Source: Ghiorsea sp. (GTDB taxonomy: Bacteria > Pseudomonadota > Zetaproteobacteria > Mariprofundales > Mariprofundaceae). From it: DNA of 34,019 bases. A model generated the notes under the pieces. The model was not told the DNA's origin, made no database searches, and saw only the letters and a list, made by a program, of their open reading frames with translations. Positions 26,315 through 33,962 of the stretch are shown here, one piece after another. The number at the start of each line of letters is the position of its first letter. Positions within the stretch are counted from its first letter, which is position 1. Position numbers and translations under genes: made by a program. Location: the NCBI GenBank assembly GCA_030949605.1, contig JAUZSH010000040.1:1-34019 (forward strand). Reading direction: 5' to 3'.

Positions 26315-27015
26315 ATTCTGAGTCGATGCGGCTACTTTTTTTTCAACCGCAAGTGATGATAAAAAGTTTTTCACATCCTCCATACAGAGAAGCTCAGGTG
26401 ACTTGCTTTTTGTAAATGTTTGCAATTGGCGTATCCATGAGCGATAAGCCTTTAAAGTCTTGGGTGAGTAATGACGCACTTGAATAGCCACGCTTAATTT
26501 ATCGAAAAGAGGAGCCCAGCTTGCACCAAGTGGTTTCACGGCTTCTTGTTCCGTTGATAAAACCTTAGAAGGCAAAGGTTTCTTGTTTGAAGGTGTATGG
26601 GTGGGCGCAACTGTTTTACTTGCCTTATCTTCATCAGATAAACTTTCATTGATGCGGTCAATAAGCTCATAATAAAGTGAAATCGCATGATAGGCCTGTC
26701 GGTAAAATGCTTCAGATTGCTTTTTTGATTGGAGTTTAGCGCAAAATTTAGGGAAACTTTTCTTTGAAACATTCTGAAAATGATATTTATGACAAAAATC
26801 CAGATAAAACCGTAGCCACTTTGTATAATCATTGTGCATATTTTGAGCAATGCCTTTTTCATTGAGCATAGCATTGTAAGCATGAATAAGTTCTGGAACC
26901 AAAGGTTTCATCAGATATCTCCTAAAACAGATATAAACTTATTGCGTATGATATACAGATAGAACAAAGAAAAGAAGGGCTTGATATTACCCGACTATAA
27001 GTTACGGTAGCCATA

Positions 27016-27052
27016 TATGAAGCAGCTATACAGAAACCCTATAATCGCGCGG
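27016..27052 (+). promoter_or_regulatory. Possible promoter of the Abi-alpha-like gene
   Basis: A perfect -10 hexamer TATAAT lies at 27040-27045, about 20 bases before the gene's AGGGA ribosome-binding site. The -35 region (TATGAA near 27016) is weak. In an integron this interval would also hold attI and the Pc promoter. Only an imperfect core-site-like GTTACGG at 27001 is visible. Confidence 0.35.
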
Positions 27053-27065
27053 ATCAGGGAATAAT

Positions 27066-27869
27066 ATGCCAGAACCAATAACAACCATAGGTGGAGCCGC
27101 TGTAATAGCTTATTTGTCTAAAGATGGAGTATCAAAATTATTGGGCCCAACTGCTGATTATCTTGGTGGAGAATTAAAGGAATTAGTTGAAAAAAGCCAA
27201 AATAATGTTTATTCAGTATTTAAGCGGGCAGAGAAAAAATGTGGAGATAGGCTTGATAAACCAGGAACTGTTAATCCACGTGTTATGAAGCATGTTTATG
27301 ACGAGGCTAGGTTTTGCGAAAATGAACTTCTTTCTGAATACTTTGGCGGAGTTTTAGCATCATCAAGAACGAAATTAGGTAAAGATGATCGCGGTGTTTA
27401 TTATTCACAAATTGTACAAGCACTTTCAAGTTATCAGGTAAGTTGCCACTATCTTTTTTACTATTTAATATGGATGCTCAGTAAAGGAAAAAAGTTAGAC
27501 CTTAATGATTATAATGATCGTAAAAGTTTAACTTTAGTTCTACCCGCCGAAGTATATGCAGCAACATTTAATATCACTGATACTAAGAAAGAAATAGTTT
27601 ATATAGCCCATTCTCTTTCTGGCTTATCAAAGTCAGATTTAATTGGTGCTGGATTTGAGTTTGCCCCACCAGATACACTTAAAAAAAGTGGTGTTGAAGT
27701 TACATCACATTCATTTGTAATAGAGCCAACAATTACTGGAATTGAACTGTTTATTTGGGCACATGGTAGAGGGAATGATGGTTTGAATGCTTTTCTTGAT
27801 CAAAGTCTTGTTGAAGAACCCGATTTGGAAATTAAATTAACAGAATTGGCTAAATTAAAGGCCAGCTAA
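27066..27869 (+). CDS. DUF4393 / Abi-alpha-like protein, candidate phage-defence gene
   Basis: The protein has 267 residues. The DUF4393 (Abi-alpha) pattern is visible: LLGPTADYLGGELKELV near residues 26-42, NPRVMKHVYDEARFCENELL, then SEYFGGVLASSRTKLGKDDR and SSYQVSCHYLFYYLIWML (weakly hydrophobic). The C-terminal half (GVEVTSHSFVIEPTITGIEL) is less conserved. The family is annotated as abortive-infection related; its mechanism is not established. The ATG follows AGGGA. The gene is divergent from the broken integron integrase and is the first gene on that side, the position of the first cassette. Its AT-rich codon use differs from the housekeeping block, which suggests transfer. No clear attC follows. 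Confidence 0.72.
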   Translation: MPEPITTIGGAAVIAYLSKDGVSKLLGPTADYLGGELKELVEKSQNNVYSVFKRAEKKCGDRLDKPGTVNPRVMKHVYDEARFCENELLSEYFGGVLASSRTKLGKDDRGVYYSQIVQALSSYQVSCHYLFYYLIWMLSKGKKLDLNDYNDRKSLTLVLPAEVYAATFNITDTKKEIVYIAHSLSGLSKSDLIGAGFEFAPPDTLKKSGVEVTSHSFVIEPTITGIELFIWAHGRGNDGLNAFLDQSLVEEPDLEIKLTELAKLKAS

Positions 27870-27967
27870 CAAAAAAATCAACAGCGACCACAAATAAGCG
27901 GTGCGGTTTTTTAAGTCATATTTAAAAATCAATAGAAATCAATAGCAATAGAAATCGGGTCAGACTC

Positions 27968-28249
27968 GAATGGCACTAAGTTAAGCAATTCAGCATGGCT
28001 CGTTTGGAACCAAAAACCTCAAGACTTGTTGAAAACAACGCTTTATGACTCGGTAGGTTTGGCTATTATATTCCTGGTCGCAAAAGGCACTTAGACCAAT
28101 GTAACATTGAATAAAAGCACTTCGCAAAGTTGGAGGAAGCGAATCGGTTGTGTTGAAATGAAAGACAATCCTCAGACATTTTAGTGATAACGTAAATGCG
28201 GTGAAAAAGGTTGGAAACACAGCATAAACTGCTTAACTTAGTGCCATTC
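27968..28249. mobile_element. 282-bp non-autonomous element with IS4-type ends
   Basis: Both ends carry GAATGGCACTAAGTTAAGCA as inverted repeats, extended imperfectly to about 45 bases. The same 20 bases form the left end of the IS4-family element at 28377. GGGTCAGACTC flanks both sides (27957-27967 and 28250-28260), an 11-bp target duplication of the size produced by IS4-type transposition. The inside carries no recognisable gene. It interrupts the leader of the RAYT remnant at 28319. Confidence 0.85.
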
Positions 28250-28318
28250 GGGTCAGACTCGATTGATTTAAGTTTAAAGGGAGTGCATGCTTTGTTTCAC
28301 TTTAAAAAGAGATGAACG

Positions 28319-28363
28319 ATGAGCCGTCAGCCACGATTTATATTACCTGACCCTGCACATTAA
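28319..28363 (+). pseudogene. Start of a REP-associated (RAYT-like, IS200-type Y1) transposase, cut to 14 codons
   Basis: An ATG opens MSRQPRFILPDPAH followed by a stop. This matches the invariant start of RAYT proteins, which read M-x-R-x-P-R-x-x-x-P before the HHVxxRGN box. The remaining gene is gone; the IS4-type end begins 14 bases after the stop. Upstream, the GGGTCAGACTC motif and repeated AATAGAAATC tracts would fit a REP-like leader. The call rests on 14 residues. Confidence 0.5.
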
Positions 28364-28943
28364 AGGGTAGCGTCCCGAATGGCACTAAGTTAAGCAATTT
28401 AATGTGCTTTAACCAGGTGTTAAGTAGCGTTAAAAATGTTAGCTTTTAACATGTATTTTATACCTTTAACCCTACCAAACTTACGCCTTCCAAGACAAAG
28501 AAAAGCAGCGCGTTCAGTACAGCAAAAGCTTGCTGGTGAACTGGCGAAGTTAAAGCAAAAATCATTCGTCCAGCTTGGTGAATGTTTCGGCAAGTTTATT
28601 CCTTCCCACCTTCTTACACCATCCAAATCAGGTCGGCATAGTCGCAACCGTATTTTCAGCAAACAAAACACTTTTTGGGCATTTCTTTCTCAGGTGCTGG
28701 ATGCAGAAGGAGGTTGTAAAGAGGTTACCTTGAAGTTTCAAGCTTTTATGACGAAGAGTTGTGGAAAAGTAGTTGCCTGCTCCACCTCTGCATATTGCCA
28801 AGCACGCAAGAACATAGATGAAAGCTGGCTTGAAAACATTTTCAAGCACCTGTCGCAACAGTTATCACTTACATTGAGTGGGTAACTTTATTCAAAAAAT
28901 CATTTATGCTTCGCCTCTAATTTCACAAGGTAGGTATAGAGCT

Positions 28944-30589
28944 ATTAATACAAACAGCTACTCAATAGAACGTTTAGATCACTTAGGTATCATTGCTGGT
29001 GTCATCAAAGATTTGAATATTGTTGAGCTTATTGATAAGCGACTTGGTTCTTTTCAAGGTGAGACCTTATCAGCAGGGGAAACTGTGGCCGGCATGATTA
29101 TGAATGGGTTGGGTTTTTCTAATAAACCATTGAGTTTAACGCCCTTATTTTTCAAAAAAGTACCGTTATCATTGCTTTTTCGTGAGGGCGTAAAAGCGGA
29201 GGATTTTAATCGTTTTAAATTAGGGCGCGTACTGGATCGCTGTCATGGTTATGGAACTGAACTATTGTTTAGTGAAATTTCTTTGAATGTTTGCCGTCAG
29301 GAGAAGGTTGATACGCGTTTCAATAGCCTTGATAGCACCAGTTTTACGCTGTCTGGTGATTATTTGGAAAAAACGGATGATGAAACCGTTGCGATTAAAT
29401 TAGGGTACTCCAAGGATCATCGCCCTGATTTGAAACAAGTCATGTTGGAGATGATGGTCAGTCAGGATGGCGGCATCCCGTTGATCGGTAAGGCATTAGA
29501 TGGAAATGCCTCAGATAATACTGTTTTTAAAGAGCGTAGCGAACAATTACTCGAAAGCTTTAAAGCTTCAGAAACACCACGTTATCTGATTGCTGATTGC
29601 AAACTTTACACCGAGAAAAATGCCCTCAATCTAAAGGATATTCTGTTTATAACACGCATTCCTAGCAATATTAAACGCGTCAATGAAATCATTGAGCAAG
29701 CCCTTGCTGCATCCAACGATTGGCAAAAATTGGATGATGGTCGGATGATGAAAACTGTTGAAATCGAGCATTATGATATCAAACAGCGGTGGCATGTACT
29801 TTCTTCTGAAACATCAAAACAGCGGGCAATAAAGCAAGTTGATAAAAAAGTAGCCAAGGCATTGATCACCATTGAGAAGCAGCTTTTTCACCTGCAAGCC
29901 AAACGATTCAATTGTGCCGTGGATGCCACAGAAGCAGTAGAAGAAATTGCCAAGAAATGGAAATTCCATAAGCTTAAAGATATTGAAATCATTGAGTATT
30001 TAAGCTATGAAGGCAAAGGTCGCCCAAAAAAATATCAGGCACCAACAGGTATAAAGTATCAGGCTATCGCTGAAAATGAACAGGATGTGAATAAAATTGA
30101 ACGCACAAAAATGAAAGAAGCTCATTATATTATTGGTAGCAATACCGACCCAAAAGAGCTTAGTGATCAAGCTGTGGTGTTGGCTTATAAAGAGCAAAAC
30201 CAAGTTGAACGAGGCTTTCGTTTTCTCAAAGATCCATTGTTTTTCACATCTACATTATTTGTAAAAAACCAAGGCGAATCATGGCATTATTAATGGTCAT
30301 GCTGCTTTCATTACTTGTTTATGGTATTGCAGAAAGGCGAATGCGAGCTAGCCTTGCTGAGCAAAAAAAAACATTACCCAATCAAATTAATCAAGCGACT
30401 GCTAAGCCAACTTTACGTTGGGTTTTTCAGCTATTACATGGCATTCATTGCCTTAAAATTACCACGCAACATCAAACAGAGCAGGTAATTGAAGGACTTA
30501 CGCCATTGCATCAAAAAATATTACTTTTATTTGGAAAAACAGTGGAAAATATATATCAAATTCCTCTTAAGAATACCCGCTCAATGTAA
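28944..30589 (+). CDS. IS1634-family transposase in two overlapping frames (possible -1 frameshift product)
   Basis: The N-terminal part (DUF4277-like: SYSIERLDHLGIIAGVIKDL) and a DDE core follow (D in NSLDSTSFTL, D in LIADCKLYT), with the late Glu region in QNQVERGFRFLKDPLFF. The first frame closes at 30293; the second, from about 30263 to 30589, holds ALLMVMLLSLLVYGIAERRM and the C-terminus. A shift of -1 at the heptamer A AAA AAC (30263-30269) gives FVKNPRRIMALL, the usual continuation. The frame is open from a GTG at 28878, but that codon lies in the terminal repeat. An ATT at 28944, just after AAGGTAGG and aligned with the family's usual MNT start, is the likelier start or a mutated ATG. 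The protein ends inside the right repeat. Confidence 0.72.
30263..30269 (+). promoter_or_regulatory. Candidate -1 frameshift heptamer A AAA AAC
   Basis: The heptamer is in the correct phase (codons GTA AAA AAC) for simultaneous slippage. A -1 shift leads straight into the frame that holds the transposase C-terminus. The alternative is a one-base loss from an original run of seven A, which would make the gene a pseudogene. Confidence 0.5.
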
Positions 30590-31575
30590 GTTATCACATG
30601 CTAAGGGAAGAATAAGCCTTCAAGGTAGGCGAGTTATCGTTGCTGATGGAACAGGCTTGAGTATGCCAGACACTGTGGAGAACCAAGAGGAATGGCCTCA
30701 GCAAAAACATCAAAAAGTGGGATGTGGCTTTCCTCAAGCTGCGCTATGTGCTTGCTTTAATTTGGATAATGGCGCACTTCTTAGTTATGCGTTGGGTAAT
30801 AAGAAGAGTCATGAGCTACCCATGTTGCGCCAGCAAAGTGACACGTTTAAAGCAGGTGATATTTTTCTCGGCGATAAAGGTTTTTGTAGCTACTACGATC
30901 AGTCTACATTTAAAGATAAAGGCGTGGATTCTGTGGTGACATTGGCACGCCGCAAACCTGTTTCAGCATCTCATGCGGTGAAGGTTATTGACCATAACGA
31001 CTTGCTTATAACATGGCCTAAACCCAAGCATACTAAGGCTTCAAGTTACTCAAAAGATGACTGGGAACAATTGCCTGAAAGCCTACCAATGCGACAAATA
31101 AAGGTCGCTGTAAGCCAAGCAGGGTTTCGTGTTCAAGCGTTTTATATTGTGACAACTTTACTTGACCCAGTGTTGTATCCAGCAGATGAAATCGCAGACC
31201 TTTACTTTGAACGCTGGGATGTAGAGTTATTCTTTAGAGATATCAAAACAACCATGGATATGGATATTCTACGCTGCAAATCACCAGCGATGGTTCGGAA
31301 AGAAATCACCATGCACCTGATTGCTTATAATTGCATACAAAGCCTTATTGTAGAAGCTGTTGCACACACCAAACAGAAAGTTCGCCGCATAAGTTTTAAG
31401 GCAAGTTTGCAAACCATCAGGTCATGGAGCATACAACTTGCTCAAAAGATGCCAGATAAAGAGCGTCAACGTTTGCTTCGACTTTTATATCAAGCCATTG
31501 CTAAAAATGTTGTCATCGAAAGGGTGGGAAGAAGTGAGCCAAGAGCTGTCAAACGAAGGCCTAAAAACCATCACC

Positions 31576-33245
31576 CCTAAATCCTGCAATCCCCTGACAG
31601 CTTAATCCAAAAAAGGTAGACTCCTTCATAAGTTAGCAGCTCAATCAAAAACAAAAGGAGTCACCTTTTCAGTGAGAAACTCTAAAGCAAAACATACCCG
31701 CAAGTCTACCCGAAAAGTAACTATTGAAAGCACAGGTAAAAACCTGACGATCCATGCGGGTCTGGTTCCAGTTATGCGGTTTCTTGGTAAGTTGGGGTTT
31801 AGCAAGGCTTTCCATCGTACGGTTGAGCATCGGCGCGCCCATAATGCCCGTTATCAGCTATCTGATGCCGTTGAATTAAATGTTCTCAGTCTGATTGCAG
31901 GTGCTCGCAGTGTGGATGAAAGTATTCGAGTGTGGGCAGATAATGTGCTGCGAAAGCTTGGCGGCTGGGATAATATCATGAATGCGACCACCATGGGGCG
32001 TATTCTTAAAACGGTCACAGAACAACATATCTACCAGATGGAAACCTTTAACCACATCATGCGAGGTCGCGTCTGGAAACGCGCTAGAGCATTGACATCT
32101 AGCTTGATGCGGGGTTCGATGTGGATTGATGTCGATTCCACGGTCAAAACGACTTATGGCAAACACCAGGAAGGCGCGGCAGTTGGTTACAACCCGCACA
32201 AACGTGGCGCACCTTCTTACCATCCACAGTTGGCATTTTGCGCTGAGACCAAGGAGATTCTTCAGGCATGGCTGCGTTGTGGTAACGCTTATACTTCCAA
32301 CGGTATCGTTGCGTTCATGAAGCAGTTGGCGGCGCATCTACCCAATCGTATGCGTTTGGTCTTTCGTGGTGATTCGGGTTATTTTGTTGGCGCGCTGCTG
32401 GACTGGTTGGATGCACGCGGTGATGGCTACCTGATCAAAGTAAAACTGAAAGGACTGGTTGATTTGCTTGAAGTACAGCAATGGCAAGCTGTGGCTGGTC
32501 ATGACGGCTGGGAACAAGCTAGCTTTACCCATCGTTGTGGCACATGGGCGCACACACGAACCTTTGTTGCTGTACGCAGGCTTAAGGATGAAGACTGCAA
32601 TCAAGGCAAGCTGCTGGATATGCGGTCGTATGATTATTTCTGCTATGTCACCACGGAAAACCTTACACCATGGCAAACCCACAAGAAGTATGGTGAACGT
32701 GCAACCTGTGAGACGTGGATTGATGAAGCCAAGAATCAGATGGGCATGGCACACATCAAAACGAAAAATTTCCTAGCCAGCTCCGCATTATTCCAATGCG
32801 CGGTGCTTGCTTACAACACCGTGCGCTGGATGGCACTGGTGAGTGGCGACAAACAATTGATGCGATGGGAGATGGCTAGTATTCGTACTTTTATGGTGCG
32901 TATGGCTGGAAAGCTTGTTTGCGGAGGCAGGCAGATGACTTTGAAAATACCCACAACGTTGCTGCACCCCAAACCTTGGCAAAGCTGGCTAAGGGTTGGC
33001 ATGACCTAATTTAAACTCAGATACGTCTTATCATGATGAAGATGGAAGCGGCTGATGATAGACAGTTATGGTTTTGCACGCGCTAAATTCAAGAAGCAGC
33101 CCTGATTGTGCATCTATTCTAACATAAGAACGTATCACATTGAAAAAAATCGAGAAATATGAGCCGATTCTACCAATAGTACACTTTCATTGAACAGGGT
33201 TATTCTTGGGGATTAGCACTGAAAGTGCCACTTGCAGGATTTAGG
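31576..33245 (+). mobile_element. IS1380-family insertion sequence joining two truncated genes
   Basis: Perfect 14-base inverted ends CCTAAATCCTGCAA lie at 31576-31589 and 33232-33245, and the similarity continues inward. The 1670-bp length fits the family. The flanking bases do not match (CACC on the left, TCAA on the right), so no target duplication is visible. The left flank is the IS4 transposase and the right flank a DUF302 gene on the other strand. About 220 bases between the transposase stop and the right end hold no recognisable feature. Confidence 0.9.
31672..33009 (+). CDS. IS1380-family transposase
   Basis: The DDE transposase of 445 residues appears complete. It shows the IS1380 pattern: a basic N-terminus, LVPVMRFLGKLGFSKAF and LSLIAGARSVDESIRVWAD. 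The catalytic D is in MWIDVDSTVKTTYGKHQEGA, followed by the family's GYNPHKRGAPSYHP and a second D in LVFRGDSGYFVG. The Glu is in RATCETWIDEAKNQMGM, and the C-terminal motif reads FQCAVLAYNTVRWMALV. The start is a GTG at 31672, with AAGGAG about 12 bases upstream; this is somewhat long spacing, and no better start is visible nearby. Confidence 0.93.
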   Translation: MRNSKAKHTRKSTRKVTIESTGKNLTIHAGLVPVMRFLGKLGFSKAFHRTVEHRRAHNARYQLSDAVELNVLSLIAGARSVDESIRVWADNVLRKLGGWDNIMNATTMGRILKTVTEQHIYQMETFNHIMRGRVWKRARALTSSLMRGSMWIDVDSTVKTTYGKHQEGAAVGYNPHKRGAPSYHPQLAFCAETKEILQAWLRCGNAYTSNGIVAFMKQLAAHLPNRMRLVFRGDSGYFVGALLDWLDARGDGYLIKVKLKGLVDLLEVQQWQAVAGHDGWEQASFTHRCGTWAHTRTFVAVRRLKDEDCNQGKLLDMRSYDYFCYVTTENLTPWQTHKKYGERATCETWIDEAKNQMGMAHIKTKNFLASSALFQCAVLAYNTVRWMALVSGDKQLMRWEMASIRTFMVRMAGKLVCGGRQMTLKIPTTLLHPKPWQSWLRVGMT

Positions 33246-33433
33246 TCAAAAGCTTTTTTTGGGTTACATACTTCAAAGATTCTGCATTCAGGCTCAAAGG
33301 GAACCCCTTTTTTGTTCATGGTCGCTTTGAGGTCGTGGATATGTAACACGCCAAAATTATGATTGGAAACAGCAGCTTCTAAGTCTTGAGCTGCTTGGTG
33401 GATGTTTTTTGTTGAGTTAACAATGTATTTCAT
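33200..33433 (-). pseudogene. DUF302 family protein, C-terminally truncated by IS1380
   Basis: The ATG at 33433 follows TTTGGAGAATAAT on the minus strand, a good ribosome-binding site. About 63 native residues remain. IHQAAQDLEAAVSNHNFGVL, HIHDLKATMNKKGV and CRIFEVCNPKKAF are the N-terminal half of the DUF302 fold. After position 33246 the frame runs into the IS1380 end and stops at 33200 with 15 foreign residues. The conserved LPCRISVY half is lost, so the protein is probably inactive. DUF302 proteins are small, of unknown function and often found with sulfur or redox genes. An upstream extension of the frame to 33553 is not needed. Confidence 0.72.
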
Positions 33434-33484
33434 ATTATTCTCCAAAGATTTAAAAGTTTTGTTGCTGTAGTATTTGTTATAAGC

Positions 33485-33578
33485 GTTTCCAATGAGTAAC
33501 TGTACTATACCAAGCCTCAAATTCAAATAAGTTTTTGAATTGATGTTACGCAAAACAACTGTTACCTATATTGGAAAC
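33485..33578. repeat. Imperfect inverted repeat upstream of the DUF302 gene
   Basis: GTTTCCAATGAGTAAC at 33485-33500 is mirrored by GTTACCTATATTGGAAAC at 33561-33578. A nested AATTCAAA/TTTTGAATT pair lies between. The 94-bp stretch could fold into a long cruciform or be a tiny degenerate element. It encodes nothing recognisable. Confidence 0.5.
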
Positions 33579-33579
33579 A

Positions 33580-33606
33580 GCTCTCGCGAAAGAGAGCCTT
33601 TTTTAT
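33580..33606 (+). terminator. Hairpin with T tract (plus strand)
   Basis: GCTCTC-GCGAAA-GAGAGC followed by CCTTTTTTATT is a good intrinsic terminator on the plus strand. No plus-strand gene lies just upstream, so it is either a relic of a gene lost in the rearrangement, the end of a short RNA, or part of the inverted-repeat structure next to it. Confidence 0.6.
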
Positions 33607-33636
33607 TGTCAAAATTCTAAAATGGAGTTATACATA

Positions 33637-33952
33637 CTTACATTGAGCGGGTATGCTTTATCGTTTTCTTGGTTATTTTATCCTTATAAATCAATGAGAT
33701 AAGGATATACATCACGATTCTGATTATCCTACGAATTTCAATCTACAACCAACTTAAGCAAAAAGTTGAAAATCGATACCGTAATTTTCATTAAATGGCT
33801 AAATGATTCGGTCATAAAAGGCTGTTTTCATTCAATATGATGAGAACAAAGATCATCCGATATCAATTTTAAATCATTTTTTTAGAAAAAGATACCCGCT
33901 CAATGTAAGTTTTAAATCATTTTTTTAAAAAAAGTTACCCGCTCAATGTAAG
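33637..33952. mobile_element. 316-bp MITE with IS1634-type ends and a duplicated right end
   Basis: The left end CTTACATTGAGCGGGTAT and right end (read inward) CTTACATTGAGCGGGTAAC match the IS1634-like element at 28868-30590. TACATA lies on both sides (33631-33636 and 33953-33958), a 6-bp target duplication like that of the parent. The right end occurs twice: a 43-bp segment ending in CCCGCTCAATGTAAG is repeated in tandem (about 33867-33909 and 33910-33952). The interior shows no similarity to the parent and no gene. Confidence 0.88.
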
Positions 33953-33962
33953 TACATAGCCT

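Larger units (their letters stand above)
24250..26911 (-). pseudogene. intI: Integron-type tyrosine recombinase with extra N-terminal domain, broken by an IS3 insertion and a frameshift
   Basis: The restored protein is about 450 residues, against about 320-340 for usual integron integrases. It has an added N-terminal SAM-like segment (residues 1-90) and linker, then the normal core-binding domain (HYSPKTLKAYRSWIRQL, AASTQNQAFNALLFLFRHVL) and the catalytic domain. The first Arg is in [21 protein letters not shown] gives HxxR; and [14 protein letters not shown] gives the last His and the Tyr. The integron-specific insertion is visible as [19 protein letters not shown] and RRYHLHE. The start at 26911 follows AGGAGA. 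The gene is cut after residue 199 by an IS with GAAT (gene strand) on both sides; removing it restores QNQAF. A run of seven A near 24735, where six would keep the frame, adds a frameshift after DGKGKK. Confidence 0.88.
28868..30590 (+). mobile_element. IS1634-like insertion sequence inside the IS4 transposase
   Basis: The ends are CTTACATTGAGTGGGTAAC on the left and, read inward from the right, CTTACATTGAGCGGGTAT. TTATCA flanks both sides (28862-28867 and 30591-30596), a 6-bp target duplication in line with IS1634-family elements. Length 1723 bp. A 316-bp element at 33637-33952 carries the same ends. Confidence 0.88.
28377..31575 (+). mobile_element. IS4-family element, interrupted and lacking its right end
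   Basis: The left end is GAATGGCACTAAGTTAAGCA at 28377, shared with the 282-bp element. The transposase frame starts at 28436, is split by an IS1634-like element (28868-30590) and is cut by an IS1380-family element at about 31576. No matching right inverted repeat occurs anywhere after this in the window, so the right end was lost. Confidence 0.82.
28436..31580 (+). pseudogene. IS4-family transposase, split and C-terminally truncated
   Basis: The first 144 codons (28436-28867) cover the N-terminal domain, with KEVTLKFQAFMTKSCGKVV and TSAYCQARKN. Removing the inserted element with one TTATCA copy joins codon 144 exactly to CAT at 30597 and yields LSQQLSHAKGRISLQGRRVI. The DDE core follows: D in VADGTGLSMPDT, D in LGDKGFCSYYD, and the IS4 signature Y-2-R-3-E-6-K in YFERWDVELFFRDIK. 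The C-terminus stops at about RRPKNHHP where the IS1380-type end begins, a few to some tens of residues short of relatives. The gene cannot make a full protein now. Confidence 0.87.

Noticed and set aside
27866-27945. attC site after the Abi-alpha-like gene
   Set aside because: AGCTAAC after the stop and a partial GCGACCAC/GCGGTGCGG pairing are suggestive, but no GTTRRRY partner or L-box pairing could be found, so it is not listed as a feature.
27990-28220. 76-codon minus-strand frame inside the 282-bp IS4-type element
   Set aside because: It has no recognisable domain and no ribosome-binding site; short MITEs often keep such frames by chance.
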